64,000 nt of DNA from assembly GCA_022446795.1 (NCBI GenBank), contig JAKVBX010000016.1:61339-125338 (forward strand). The letters run 5' to 3'. This document shows positions 42,064 to 52,800 of the stretch, piece after piece. The DNA comes from Phycisphaerales bacterium (lineage in GTDB: Bacteria; Planctomycetota; Phycisphaerae; Phycisphaerales; SM1A02). The first letter of the stretch is position 1; each line of letters starts with the position of its first letter. The position numbers and the translations under genes were made by a program. Under the pieces are notes generated by a model. That model did not search any database. It was not told the DNA's origin and saw only the letters and a program-made list of their open reading frames with translations.

Positions 42064-44007
42064 TCATCCGCAGTCCAGTCCGAACTCGGTCAGGACCTGG
42101 AGGAGGTCATTCACATCGACCAGGCCGTCATCATTCACGTCACCGAGCGGCGAGTCGCTGCCGTATTCGGCAATCACGATCAGGATATCCGTGACGTTGA
42201 CCACGCCATCATCGTTGACATCACCGCTGCAGTTGCAGATGTCGGCAAACGAGTTGTCGCCACCATCCTGGAACGATCCAAGAATATGCTGGCCATTGGG
42301 CGCTGTGTTGCCGCAGAATCGACTGGCCGTGATGGTGGCCTGTGTGACGCCACCGAGCAGCATGGCGCCGCCGTCATCTGCCGCGACGTTGTCCTGGAAG
42401 AGGCAGTTCTCGACATCGAGTTGAGCCGACCAGCAGTAGATGGCGCCGCCGTCATAGCCGGTGTTGGCCACGAAGCTGCTGTCCAGGAGGACAAGGGTGC
42501 CCTGCTGGTTCTGGATGGCGCCGCCATCGGCCTGGTTCCCTTCGAAGTGGCAGGTGGAGACGGTGAGGCTTGAATACGGGTCCAGAAACGCGCCGCCGCC
42601 ATTCGGCGCCTGGTTGTTTTCAAGATCGCAGTCGTGGACGTTGACTGACAAGCTGCCCTGGATATTCAGTCCGCCACCTCGCGTCGTTGCCGAGTTGCCC
42701 TGGATCGTACAGTTCATCACCGTGACACCATTGGATGAGAAGATCCAGATGCCGCCGCCACTTGAGTCAGCCGTGTTGCCGGAAATCAGACAGTTGCTGA
42801 TCTCCGGGCTGCTGTTGTAACTGGTGATGGCGCCTCCGCTCTCACTTGCCGAGTTCATGGTGAACTCACAATCTGAAATGGTTGCGTCGCTTGACTGGTA
42901 GCAGTGGATACCGCCGCCGCCAGCCGAACTGTTGTTGACGAATCGGCAGTGGCTGATATCGGGATTGCTTCCATTGAAGCAACGAATTCCGCCGCCATAG
43001 TTGACTGTGACGTTGTCAATGAATGCGCAGTTCGTGATCGTCGGACTGGTATTGTCGCAGAGGATTCCAGCGCCGTCGGCAAGGGTGTAGCCACCTGTAA
43101 TCACAAGATCCGCAAGGACGGTGTCAGGGCCTTCGCTTGAGGCGACGGTCCACACCCGATCCATTTGCTGTGCATCAATCGTGGTCGCCAGGGACCCGTC
43201 TGCATGGAGTGTTCCCTGGATGGTGATGGCCTTGCCGCCTGGATCAAGGCTGTACTCATGGTAGATCCCGGGGCCAATCTGGATGACATCTCCATCTGAT
43301 GATGCGTTCATGGCCTCTTGGATGCTCGTGTAGTCACACGTCGGGCAGACCGTGATGGTGCCTGGCGAAGATTCACAAGTGTCGGGAACACCATTGCCAT
43401 CCTCGTCGGCCAGCGAGCCGTCGAGGATCTGGCCGTAGTCGACGATGCCGTCGCCATTGCAGTCGGCGGTCCATTCCACCAACATGCGCCGCTGGTAGCT
43501 CGTGTGAACGCAGCCTTCGCACGGGTAGATGTCGTCGAGCTTTCCGTATCCACTTCCGTCTGCGAAGGCTGCCCAATCCTGGCAACCAGCAGCATCGTCC
43601 AGGGTTGAGGCCCATTGGTTGTAGGCGAGGGGTTCGCCAGACACCCATCGCCAGCCTCCGGCCGGTTCGGCGCCGTCCTCGTCCTGCTTCAGCCCGATCA
43701 TCGTGTCGTAGGGCCCATTGCCGGCGTAGACGAGTGCCCGGGCGAACTCGAACTCTGAAAGCGTCTCCAGCGATGCCAGTTGGCCACCGATGGTCTCGGC
43801 ATAGGCTTCCGCTTCCAGCCAGCAGAGATGCGGATCGTTGTCGATCAGTTCATACCAATGGCCATTACCGCCTTGGGAGGCCTGCCATTGCACGGGGTTG
43901 GCCAGTGCAGCGGTGCTCGTGAGCAGGCCGCCTGCGAGCATCATGGCCGTGGCCAGTCGGGATGGTGGTGCTGCCGGTTGATGCCCGGTCGTCTTCTTGG
44001 TGTTCAT
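42064..44007 (-). CDS. Secreted C-type lectin / beta-helix / dockerin protein
   Basis: A 647-residue protein, the smallest of three related ones. Signal peptide about 1-36; C-type lectin-like domain about 38-178 (GGNGHWYELI, GGWRWVSGEPLAYNQW); the conserved linker ADCNGDGIVDYGQILDG; a parallel beta-helix (about 222-582) of many turns ending NNT/GNT; a terminal dockerin pair (590-645) ending EFGLDCG. It probably binds carbohydrate on the cell surface. AAGGAAG precedes the ATG at 44007; the longer frame up to 44172 has no signal peptide. Confidence 0.85.
   Translation of the reverse strand: MNTKKTTGHQPAAPPSRLATAMMLAGGLLTSTAALANPVQWQASQGGNGHWYELIDNDPHLCWLEAEAYAETIGGQLASLETLSEFEFARALVYAGNGPYDTMIGLKQDEDGAEPAGGWRWVSGEPLAYNQWASTLDDAAGCQDWAAFADGSGYGKLDDIYPCEGCVHTSYQRRMLVEWTADCNGDGIVDYGQILDGSLADEDGNGVPDTCESSPGTITVCPTCDYTSIQEAMNASSDGDVIQIGPGIYHEYSLDPGGKAITIQGTLHADGSLATTIDAQQMDRVWTVASSEGPDTVLADLVITGGYTLADGAGILCDNTSPTITNCAFIDNVTVNYGGGIRCFNGSNPDISHCRFVNNSSAGGGGIHCYQSSDATISDCEFTMNSASESGGAITSYNSSPEISNCLISGNTADSSGGGIWIFSSNGVTVMNCTIQGNSATTRGGGLNIQGSLSVNVHDCDLENNQAPNGGGAFLDPYSSLTVSTCHFEGNQADGGAIQNQQGTLVLLDSSFVANTGYDGGAIYCWSAQLDVENCLFQDNVAADDGGAMLLGGVTQATITASRFCGNTAPNGQHILGSFQDGGDNSFADICNCSGDVNDDGVVNVTDILIVIAEYGSDSPLGDVNDDGLVDVNDLLQVLTEFGLDCG
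43411..43476 (-). repeat. Copy 1 of a conserved 60-base linker-coding repeat
   Basis: The DNA encoding SADCNGDGIVDYGQILDG is nearly identical at five places (here, 45649, 53958, 56465, 57428), with only a few silent differences. Surrounding DNA diverges. Each copy directly follows a C-type lectin domain. Confidence 0.8.
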
Positions 44008-44122
44008 ATCGTGCTTCCTTTTCCGTTGCGGGAGTATTCGTTTCAGGGTGGTGGCGTATTGGTCGAGGTCATCCCCTGGTACCTCCTGCGACGAATCCGA
44101 TTCGGGCACGCAGGCGTTTTTC

Positions 44123-44159
44123 AAAAAAGACTCCGGCCCCTCCAGGAGGAGGGGCCGGA
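44123..44159 (-). terminator. Rho-independent terminator after the 44200 gene
   Basis: A 12-base perfect stem (44132-44143 with 44148-44159) is followed on the minus strand by a T-run (A-run 44123-44128). It lies 40 bases past the stop. Confidence 0.85.
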
Positions 44160-44199
44160 AGTTCACGGTCACGGGTCGTGGGGCGAGCCAATCGCGGGA

Positions 44200-46617
44200 T
44201 CAGCCATTGCAGGGGCCCCAGGAGGCGACGACGAGCAGGATGTCATTCACATCCACGATGCCGTCGCCATTGACGTCGCCCAGTGCGTTCGTGGTGCCGA
44301 ACTCGGCCAGGACCACCAGCACATCATTGACGTTGATGACACCATTGTCGTCGACATCTGCTTCACAGCCACACGTGTCGGAGATGTCATTGCCGCCGAG
44401 ATCGACGAACGAGCCGCCGCCCCAGGTGGCCAGTGGCTGGCCGAGGTGTCCACAGAAGGAAGAGTCCTGGTAGCGGACGACGGACTGCGGAAGCCACGCC
44501 TTGATGGCGGATCCACTGTTGCCGTTGTTGGGGCATCGGTTGTCCTTGAACGTGCAGGAGCTGACGAGGCCTGAGGTCTTGATGAACTTGAGTGCGGCGC
44601 CGCCGCTGTTTGGATCAGGCGTGAGACCTTCGTTGGCCTCGAACAGGCAATCCTGGATGAGGGGAGTTCCGCCCACGTTCCGCATGGAGAAGGCGCCATT
44701 GACGGCGACGTTTGAGATGAAGCTGCAGTTTTTCACTTCCAGCAGCGTCTCGACGGGAGTGTCTCCGGACTCATTGTTGAAGATGCAGATGGCGCCGCCG
44801 TCTTCGCTCTGGCCACTCGTGTACACGGTGGCCATGTTGTTGGTGAAGACGGAGTCGGAGCAGGTGAAATCAACGTCACCGGTCCGAATGGCACCACCAT
44901 TGGAAGTGAGGTTGTTGGTGAACTGGCATCCGTTGATCGTCACGCCAGTGCCGTAGGCGTGAGTCTCAATCGCACCACCGCCCTCGCCGGCATAGTTGCC
45001 GTCGAACAGTGAGTTCGATACGTCCAGTGATCCAACCCCATGCAGGGCACAGGCAATCGCGCCCCCGACGTTTTCGGTGCAGGTGTTGTCGTGGAAGCTG
45101 CTGCCATTGACGGCCAGGTGTGCATGATGAGTGGCCACGGCACCGCCCTGGCGAACAACCGTGTTGTTCGCGTACTGGCAGTCCGTGATGGAGAGGTTGC
45201 CGTACTCGAGATAGGTACCGCCGCCATAGCGTGCGTGGTTTCCAGCAAACAGGCAGGAGTCCAGGGTCAGGTCATGGCCGCTGACGCAAAGCCCGCCACC
45301 ATGGATGTAGCCGCCGAAGTTGGTGCCGGATCCGTTCTGGACGGTGAAACCGGACATGGTGATCGCGGTACCGGAACCCGTGGTGGCCTGAAGAACGCTG
45401 CCGTTGTTTCCGCCATCGAGGATGGTGGCTTCTGCGCCAGCCAGGCCAACGAGGTTCAGTGACTTGCCTTGCGCGTCGAGGTTCGCGAAGTAGGTCCCGG
45501 GCGAGACCTTGATCGTGGCGCCACTTGAGGCGAAGGTGATCGCGGCCTGAATGCTGGTGAAGTCACCACTGCCATCCTGGGCTACTGTGATGACCTGGCA
45601 GGAGCCATCGTCACAGCAGTCCGGGACGCCGTTGTTGTTGGAGTCTGCCAGCGAGCCATCGAGGATCTGGCCGTAGTCGACGATGCCGTCGCCATTGCAG
45701 TCGGCGGACCATTCGAGCATGCCGTACCACTCGGTGGTGTGATTGACATCCATCCAGACCTGGTTCTCCTGCCAGCGGATACCGATTCGGTTCTGGTTGC
45801 CACCCTCGTTGTTGGGCTGGTAGTCGCCATCGCTGTAGCCCCAGTTGGTGTACTGGAAGGGCTCGCCCGTGACCCAGCGCCAGCCACCGGCTGGTTCGGA
45901 GAAGTCGGGGGCGGAGGGGTCCTGGTAGCCGCCAGTGTGGAAGGCGGCCTCGGGGTTCGACTGGTCACGGACGTACTCGACGAACTGGCCTTCCGCTGGG
46001 GAGGTGATCGTCACCATGTGAGCCCCGCGGGCCAGGGCCTCGTCGTTGTGCAGATCCCAGCCACGGTCCACCGGGATGAACTCGTACCAGTGGCCATTTT
46101 CAGACCACTGCATGGCCGCGGGGGCGGGCTCGTACTCGACCACGTACCACTCGCCTTCATTGTCGACGTTGATTTCATCCTGGCACTTGGTGTAGGCGAG
46201 TTGGACGAAGTTGCGAGTGGGGCTGCTCGAGGGGGCGCCATCCCACCAGCCCACGAAGGACCAGGGTTCGCCGGTCACCCATCGCCAGCCGCCGTAGGGC
46301 TCTTCGTAATCAGGGGCAGCCGTATCCTGGTATCCACCGATCCAGCCCTTGCTGGTGCCGGCGAAGTTCAGGTTGTTGATGAAGTCCAGCTCGTCCATGT
46401 TGGCGACGGTCGCCAGGTGGCCACCGGCGGCTTCCGCGGCGGCCCTGGCATCGGTCCAACTGATACCCGCGGGTGCCAGCACGACCTCGTATTCGTGGCC
46501 ATTTCCGCCGTCACTGGCGGGCCATTGGACTCGGTCGGCCGTGGCGGTGGTGGCCATGAGGGCCACGGTAGCCATGGGTGCGATCAGTGTTTTCAGTGCT
46601 GTTCTGCGGTGTTTCAT
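44200..46617 (-). CDS. Secreted double C-type lectin / beta-helix / dockerin protein
   Basis: An 805-residue protein. Signal peptide about 1-25; two C-type lectin-like domains (about 32-160 and 162-300; GGWRWVTGEPWSFVGWW and GGWRWVTGEPFQYTNW); the ADCNGDGIVDYGQILDG linker; a beta-helix (about 342-740); and a dockerin pair ending WGPCNG (748-803). It is a close relative of the 42064 and 49875 products. The ATG at 46617 has an AGGAGA site. The divergent gene 151 bases away is an ECF sigma factor. Confidence 0.85.
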   Translation of the reverse strand: MKHRRTALKTLIAPMATVALMATTATADRVQWPASDGGNGHEYEVVLAPAGISWTDARAAAEAAGGHLATVANMDELDFINNLNFAGTSKGWIGGYQDTAAPDYEEPYGGWRWVTGEPWSFVGWWDGAPSSSPTRNFVQLAYTKCQDEINVDNEGEWYVVEYEPAPAAMQWSENGHWYEFIPVDRGWDLHNDEALARGAHMVTITSPAEGQFVEYVRDQSNPEAAFHTGGYQDPSAPDFSEPAGGWRWVTGEPFQYTNWGYSDGDYQPNNEGGNQNRIGIRWQENQVWMDVNHTTEWYGMLEWSADCNGDGIVDYGQILDGSLADSNNNGVPDCCDDGSCQVITVAQDGSGDFTSIQAAITFASSGATIKVSPGTYFANLDAQGKSLNLVGLAGAEATILDGGNNGSVLQATTGSGTAITMSGFTVQNGSGTNFGGYIHGGGLCVSGHDLTLDSCLFAGNHARYGGGTYLEYGNLSITDCQYANNTVVRQGGAVATHHAHLAVNGSSFHDNTCTENVGGAIACALHGVGSLDVSNSLFDGNYAGEGGGAIETHAYGTGVTINGCQFTNNLTSNGGAIRTGDVDFTCSDSVFTNNMATVYTSGQSEDGGAICIFNNESGDTPVETLLEVKNCSFISNVAVNGAFSMRNVGGTPLIQDCLFEANEGLTPDPNSGGAALKFIKTSGLVSSCTFKDNRCPNNGNSGSAIKAWLPQSVVRYQDSSFCGHLGQPLATWGGGSFVDLGGNDISDTCGCEADVDDNGVINVNDVLVVLAEFGTTNALGDVNGDGIVDVNDILLVVASWGPCNG
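45649..45715 (-). repeat. Copy 2 of the conserved linker-coding repeat
   Basis: It is nearly identical to the copy at 43411 and follows the second lectin domain of the 44200 gene. Confidence 0.8.
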
Positions 46618-46731
46618 GTCCCTGGTCTCCTGTCGTTCTCGTGAGGTCAGTGGGGGTGCTTGTCGGTTCAAGCGGCTCCTTGGAGGAGGCTGCTTGCTCC
46701 CCTCAAATGCCCCTGCGATACTCGGGCAGCC

Positions 46732-46756
46732 GGAACGCAAGGATTTCCACCGTTCT
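46732..46756 (+). promoter_or_regulatory. Candidate ECF-type promoter, possibly self-regulated
   Basis: GGAAC (46732-46736) and CGTTCT (46751-46756) are 14 bases apart, similar to ECF -35 (GGAAC) and -10 (CGTC-like) elements, and end 11 bases before the sigma factor ATG. GAACG/CGTTC also form an inverted repeat, so an operator is an alternative reading. Confidence 0.3.
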
Positions 46757-46767
46757 GGCCATAGCTG

Positions 46768-47376
46768 ATGGGGTTCCAGGTGACGATTGAAGACCGAGGC
46801 CAGGTGACCGTGCTGCTCGACGCCGCTTCTGATGGCGACGATGGGGCTGCCGAGTCGCTGTGGCGGGCGGTCAACGGGGAGATCCGCCAGATGGCGGCCA
46901 GTGCCCTGGCCCGGGAGCGGGTAACGGCCTCCCTGCAGCCGACCCTGGTGGTCAATGAGATCTACCTGCGGATGTGGCCGGCTGATGGGCCGCCTCCCAA
47001 GTGGGAGGATCGTCGCCACTTCTTCGGCAGCGTCGCCCGCGTCATGGGTCAGTTCCTGGTGGATCATGCCCGCACCCGGGGGCGGCTCAAGCGAGGTGGG
47101 GATCGCAGGCGGGTATCGCTGGAGGTTTCCGAGGGCGAATTGGCGGACTTGACCCTGGTGGATGCCGAGGCGGGTTCGGCCGTGATCGAGGCCCTCAAGA
47201 AGCTGGAAGCGGCCGCCCCGCGGCAGGCCGAGGTGGCCTGGCTGCGCTATGTCGCAGGATTGAAGGTTGACCAGGTGGCCCTGGCACTGGATGTCTCTTC
47301 TCGCACGGTCAATAACGATTGGCAATATGCCCAGGCCTGGTTGCGACGTGAATTGGCCCGGGAATCGGAGTCATGA
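46768..47376 (+). CDS. ECF-family RNA polymerase sigma factor (planctomycete type)
   Basis: A 202-residue sigma factor. The N-terminal QVTVLLDAASDGD, the region-2 block QPTLVVNEIYLRM and RRHFFGSVARVMGQFLVDHAR, and a region-4 helix-turn-helix (VDQVALALDVSSRTVNNDWQYAQAWL) match the ECF group common in planctomycetes. It has no anti-sigma gene beside it; the kinase 66 bases downstream is the likely partner. Kinase-linked ECF sigma factors of this kind are thought to be activated by phosphorylation, which I infer here from context. Confidence 0.92.
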   Translation: MGFQVTIEDRGQVTVLLDAASDGDDGAAESLWRAVNGEIRQMAASALARERVTASLQPTLVVNEIYLRMWPADGPPPKWEDRRHFFGSVARVMGQFLVDHARTRGRLKRGGDRRRVSLEVSEGELADLTLVDAEAGSAVIEALKKLEAAAPRQAEVAWLRYVAGLKVDQVALALDVSSRTVNNDWQYAQAWLRRELARESES

Positions 47377-47442
47377 TCATTTTGTCCCTGGTTTCATTGC
47401 GTGCCGCCCTCGGGGACGTCGCAGGGCTACTGGAGGCGGTAC

Positions 47443-49854
47443 ATGAGTCCTGATCCCAATCGCGTGCAGGAGATCTTCACCGCAGCCAAGGCGGTGCCCG
47501 ATGCCGATCGTGCCGCCTGGCTGGAAGACGCCTGTGGGTCCGATGCGGACCTTCGGGCCGAGGTGGAATCGCTCCTGGAGCATGCTGCTCCGGCATCTGA
47601 TCCCAATGCACCGACGCTTCAAAATGCCGATGTATCGCCGGAAGACCAGGCCCAGATCGGTCGAACGATCGACAAGTACACCCTCCGCAGCCTGCTGGGT
47701 GAAGGTGGCTTCGGGGTGGTCTACCGGGCCCAGCAGACCGAACCGGTCCGTCGCGATGTTGCCCTGAAGCTCATCAAGCCCGGCATGGACTCCAAGGCCG
47801 TGCTGGCTCGATTCGAGTCGGAACGCCAGGCCCTGGCCCTGATGGACCATCCCGGCGTGGCCCGGATTCTCGATGGGGGCGTGACGGATGACGGTCGTCC
47901 CTACTTCGTGATGGAGTTCGTGAAGGGTGTTCCGATCACGAAGTTCTGTGACGAGAACCGACTTGGCGTGCGTGATCGCATCGAGATCTTCATGGACATC
48001 TGTGCGGCGCTTCAGCATGCGCACGGCAAGGGTGTGATTCACCGGGACATCAAGCCCGGCAACATCCTCGGATCCTTCGAGGATGGCAAGCCGGTCGTCA
48101 AGATCATCGACTTCGGTATTGCCAAGGCCATCAACCAGCGATTGACCGATGATGGGCCCATCACGCTCGAGGGCCGGCTCATCGGTACCCCGATGTACAT
48201 GAGTCCCGAGCAGGCCGAGATGTCGGCCCTGGAAGTCGATGCTCGCAGTGACGTGTACTCGCTGGGCGTGGTGCTCTATGAATTGCTGGCGGGTCGCCCA
48301 CCATTTGAATCGGACGAGCTCTTCTCGGCGGGTCTCTCCGGTGTGCAGAAGATCATTCGCGAAAAGGACCCGCCGCGGCCGAGTCTGCGTTACGACAGCC
48401 TTCGTGGTTCATCCCAGGAGATGTCGGCGGATGTGGCCAAGTCCCGCTCCATCGATCCACGCACCCTGGGCAAACGTCTTCGCGGTGACCTGGACTGGAT
48501 CGTGATGAAGTGCCTGGAGAAGCCGCGGGTGCGTCGGTACGAGACGGCGGATGCGTTGCGTTCCGACCTGGTGCGGTTCCTGGCGAACGAGCCGGTGGAG
48601 GCGGGGCCGCCCGGGGCGATGTATCGCTTTCAGAAGTTCGCTCGGCGACGGACGGGGTTGTTGGTTTCCATGGCGGCGATCTTCCTTGTCCTGGTGGCAG
48701 GGGTGGTGGTGTCTCTGGCATTTGCCTCTGAAGCGGCGAGTCAACGGGATGCTGCTAGAAACTCAGAGCGTAACGCCAAGGCAGCGTTGGAGGCGGTGGT
48801 CGCGTATGAAGATGCTGCATCATCGGTTTACAAGCGAATCTACAAGAAAGACAACTCGATCGAATTGCGAGATGACTTGTTGAAAGACACTTTGAAGCCA
48901 CTTGAAGATCTTCAGAGCGCTTCAGGCTTTGATCCAGAGATGCAACGAGTGATTGCGTCCAAGTACATGTTGCTTGGAGAACTGGCCGGGGGCAGTCGTA
49001 GTGCCAACAGGGGTGATGAACGTGAAGCCCGAAGGATGTACGACAAGGCATTTGATATCTACAGACGTTTGATTGCAGAGGGGCACCAGTCCTTTGAAAT
49101 TCGATACGATGAGATGCGCCTGCGTATGAGTTATGCAGACCTGGACAAGGCGGCCGGACAAAACGCCAAGGCACTGAAGCAATACAACGAGGCGTTGGCG
49201 ATTGCCCGGCCGCTCGCGATGGACATGGCGCCGTCGGATGCGAGATATGTTCGTGCCTGGCGTAACGTCACATCTTTGCTACGCAACATCAGCGTGCAGC
49301 AGCAGCAACTGGGAGACACGGCGGGCGCAGAGTCGTCTTTCCGGGAGTCCCTCTCCATTCGCCGTCGCTTGTACGAGTCGAATCCAGATGAGGATACTTC
49401 GCGGGATTATGGAATTATTCTCAACAACCAGGGTTCCCGCCAGTCTCAATCGGGCCAGTTTGAAGCGGCGCTGGCGTCCTATGAGCAGGCACTCAAGTTG
49501 CGACAGGAGGCCGATCGCCAATGGCCCGACAGCACGACTCGCCGTGATCTGTCCTGGTCCAACTGGTTCGTTGGCGATGCGATGGTCAAACTGGACCGCG
49601 ATGCGGAAGCCTCTGCCTACTACACCACTGCCGTGGAGTTGATGACCGAAGACTGCAATCGCAATCCAGGCGATGATCGGAGTCCTCGCCATCTGGGAAG
49701 CATGATTGCCGAGTTGAGCAAGCCCGAATATGAGCAGGCGTTCACCGGACCCGATGCACTGAAAGCCTGCCAGGAAGCCCTGGAGGTCAAGGACCTCAGT
49801 GAAGAAACCCGGTCCCAGTTGAAACAACTGGTTGCTCGCGTGTCCAAATCCTGA
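47443..49854 (+). CDS. Membrane Ser/Thr protein kinase (PknB type) with a C-terminal repeat region
   Basis: An 803-residue protein. Residues about 70-385 are a complete Hanks-type kinase: GEGGFGVVYRA, ALKLIKPG, HRDIKPGNIL, DFGIAKA and GTPMYMSPEQ. A single membrane helix follows (GLLVSMAAIFLVLVAGVVV, about 405-425). The remaining 380 residues lie outside and are helical with TPR-like units (ALKQYNEALAIARPLA, ALASYEQALKLRQEA). The external part probably senses a ligand; the kinase domain faces the cytoplasm next to the sigma factor. GGAGG precedes the ATG at 47443. The region 48740-49350 is AT-richer than the kinase part. Confidence 0.92.
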   Translation: MSPDPNRVQEIFTAAKAVPDADRAAWLEDACGSDADLRAEVESLLEHAAPASDPNAPTLQNADVSPEDQAQIGRTIDKYTLRSLLGEGGFGVVYRAQQTEPVRRDVALKLIKPGMDSKAVLARFESERQALALMDHPGVARILDGGVTDDGRPYFVMEFVKGVPITKFCDENRLGVRDRIEIFMDICAALQHAHGKGVIHRDIKPGNILGSFEDGKPVVKIIDFGIAKAINQRLTDDGPITLEGRLIGTPMYMSPEQAEMSALEVDARSDVYSLGVVLYELLAGRPPFESDELFSAGLSGVQKIIREKDPPRPSLRYDSLRGSSQEMSADVAKSRSIDPRTLGKRLRGDLDWIVMKCLEKPRVRRYETADALRSDLVRFLANEPVEAGPPGAMYRFQKFARRRTGLLVSMAAIFLVLVAGVVVSLAFASEAASQRDAARNSERNAKAALEAVVAYEDAASSVYKRIYKKDNSIELRDDLLKDTLKPLEDLQSASGFDPEMQRVIASKYMLLGELAGGSRSANRGDEREARRMYDKAFDIYRRLIAEGHQSFEIRYDEMRLRMSYADLDKAAGQNAKALKQYNEALAIARPLAMDMAPSDARYVRAWRNVTSLLRNISVQQQQLGDTAGAESSFRESLSIRRRLYESNPDEDTSRDYGIILNNQGSRQSQSGQFEAALASYEQALKLRQEADRQWPDSTTRRDLSWSNWFVGDAMVKLDRDAEASAYYTTAVELMTEDCNRNPGDDRSPRHLGSMIAELSKPEYEQAFTGPDALKACQEALEVKDLSEETRSQLKQLVARVSKS

Positions 49855-49874
49855 GCGTTACGTTCAGCGAGTCG

Positions 49875-52800
49875 CTACGGGCACGCGCCCCAGTTACTGA
49901 TGACGATCAGCATGTCGTCGATATCGGCATCGCCGTCACCATCGCAATCACCGAACTCGGCGTCCTCTCCCCAGAAGTTGATGGTCAACAGCAGGTCGTC
50001 GATGTTGACGAATCCGTCGCCGTTGCTGTCGCCCTCGCAGGGACTGCAGGTCGTGCTATCGCAGAGCTCGTCGGCACCGATCCAGTCTCCCGCGAGTGAC
50101 TGGCACTCCGTTTCAATGATCTCCAGGCAACTGACGCCAACGCAGCAGGCGCCAGTCGCACACGGTCCGGAGTCGCAGGCCGTGTCGGCACCAAGCCAGG
50201 TTCCGCCACCGGCAACGCAGAACTCGCTCGTTTCGATGCTGCAGGAATCGATGGTGCAGCAGGCGCCTCGTGGCGTCGGGTTGCTCTGGACCAGGCCGAG
50301 CGTACCGGGCAGGCCTCGAAGTCCCGTCCCGGATTCATTGATTGTCACCAGGTCAGGGGTGCCGTCGCTGTCCAGGTCACCACGATCCACCAGGATGGGA
50401 ATGCCCTGGATCTGGAATTCCTCGGCGGGAGCGATGAGCAGTTGGTCATACCCGGTGAGATTGGAATCATTCCGAAGCACGAACAGGGTGGATCCTGAGC
50501 CGTCGGTGTTGTCGGCGATCAAGGCAATATCCTGGTCTCCATCGCCATCAAGATCGGCCAGGGAGACCGAGCGGGCGTTCTCGCCCACCGGCAGATCAAC
50601 CGTGGCGAGAAAGTCGGCCTGCGGGATGTCCTCGTGGAGGAGGATGGAAATGGTTCCATCTCCCGGGTTGGCGGTCACGATGTCGTTGTACTGGTCGCTT
50701 TCCGCATCATCTGGACTGCCGTCCAGGTTGGCGACGGCAACGGATCGTGGGGCCTGTCCAACCTCGTAGGGGTTGCTGACATCGAAGGACAGGACTCCGC
50801 CCTGGGGTGATGTGTTGCCCAGGATGATGACATTGTCATCGCCGGCAAGGGCGACAACCAGGTCGATGCGATCCAGGTCCTTGTCTTCTTCCACCTGGCC
50901 GGGATCGATCCCACTGGGAACGTCGCCGCCGGGAACCTCGACATCCTGGTTGAACCCGAAGCCACGTGCGCCACCACTGGCGATGCTTCGCCAGACGCGG
51001 ATCATGCCATCGCCGCTGCAGGAGATCGCAACGTCGTCTCGATCGTCATTGTTGAAGTCTGCTGCAGCAATTCCCCGGGGCGTGGATCCGGGATCGACCG
51101 GGTGGTCTTCAGCGGTCATGAAGGTGCCGGCCGGATCATTCACGATGATGGTGATTGAATCGGATTCGCCATTGGCGCCAGCCAGGTCCATCCAGGAATC
51201 GCCATTGAAGTCACCGGCATCCAGGTCCACCACGGTCACGGCGCCGGTATCGATCGACGTGGATGAGTTGAAGTTGCCATTGGCATTGAAGAAGACCGTG
51301 ACGAGACCGGGAGTCGAGACCGCGATGTCATCATCGCCGTCATTGTCGAAGTCGGCGACGGTCATGGCCTCGGGCTGTCCGTTCAGTCCGACGGTATCGG
51401 GGTCATCGAAGCCCAGTGAATCATCGAATCCGACGACGACGAGGTCGACGGTTTCTTCGCTTCCTCGCGGGCCGCTGCCTGGATACCGGACCTTCATGTA
51501 GCGATCGTCGCCCAGGTCAGGCATGAGTGCGACGTCGAACTTGTCCCGCACTCGATCATCAGCGGAGAGGCTGGTGAACTCAGATCCGATGTCAGGAATG
51601 AAGCCGTCCTGGAGTTCCACGAGGAGTCCACCGGCCAGTCGGGCTTCCCCGTCCCAGTTTGAATCATCTTCGTAGAGGACCTCAATTCGGCTGTGAGCAC
51701 TGCCCGTGATGGTTGTTCGCAAGATCCCTCGATTTCGGAAGTCCCCGGTGATACGAAGCGCCGTTCCGGAGGCATCAGGAGCAATGATGCCGCGGTTCAC
51801 GAGGTAGCCTGAGATTGAACCATCTCCGGCGATCGTGCCGCCCTTGTAGATGTTCATCGGCCCATCTGGATTGTCGAATCGCAACTCGGCATCTGAATCA
51901 AGCAATACGGTGCCGTAGTTGATTGAAAGTTCGATTCCACAGTTCAAGATACTGTTTCCGGAAAGGGTGAGTTGGCCGTTGGATCCAAGTGCATTGCCAA
52001 GGCTGATGCGGTTGATTGAGGCGATGCCGCCATTGGCCATGCTGAGCAATCCTGTTCCGCGGTCGCCGATCTGCAATTGTCCAACGGACAGTCTGGCCGA
52101 GAGTCCCGTGAGATTCAGGGCGCCCGTGGCTCCGTTGTCATAACCCAGGATGAGTCGTCCGGTGTCATTGCTTTCGCCGACGACGAGTTCGCCATCGGCG
52201 ATGTTCAGGGTTGCCGTCGTGTCATAGCTCTCCCCGATGATCATCTCGTTTTCGTCATTTGCGGCGCTGTAGGTGTAGACGCCCATTTTCAGCGTTGCAT
52301 TGCCATTGCGAGTGACCAGGTTTGCGGTCTGGGCATCCGCATCAAAGGTAATGATGTAGCTGTTATCGAGGTCAAGAACGGCGGTCGTGTTCGAATTGGG
52401 TACGGCCGAGGTGCTCCAGTTGCCAGGTTCATGGAAGCTGCCGCCAGACGCATTGGTCCATCGGCTGTAGCCATCGGCATCACAACTGTCCTCGATGTAG
52501 TTGCCATTACCCTGCAGGATGTAGCTGCCCGATATCTGATCAGGGGTGTTGCCGCAGGCCGTCGTGCTCTCCAGGGTAATCGGGCCCGTATCGGTATTGA
52601 CAAAGATGCCACCGCCAGGCCCGGTTGCCGAATTGTCTGAGACAACACAGTTCATGAGCAGCGCACTGCAGTCGTTCGTGAAGAGTCCACCGCCTCGCCC
52701 GTCATCACCCAGGCTCGTTCCGTTGGCCGTATTCCCGTGAAAATCACAGTTGCTGATGGTTGGATCAAACCGCTCGATGACCAGTCCACCGCCACTGCTG

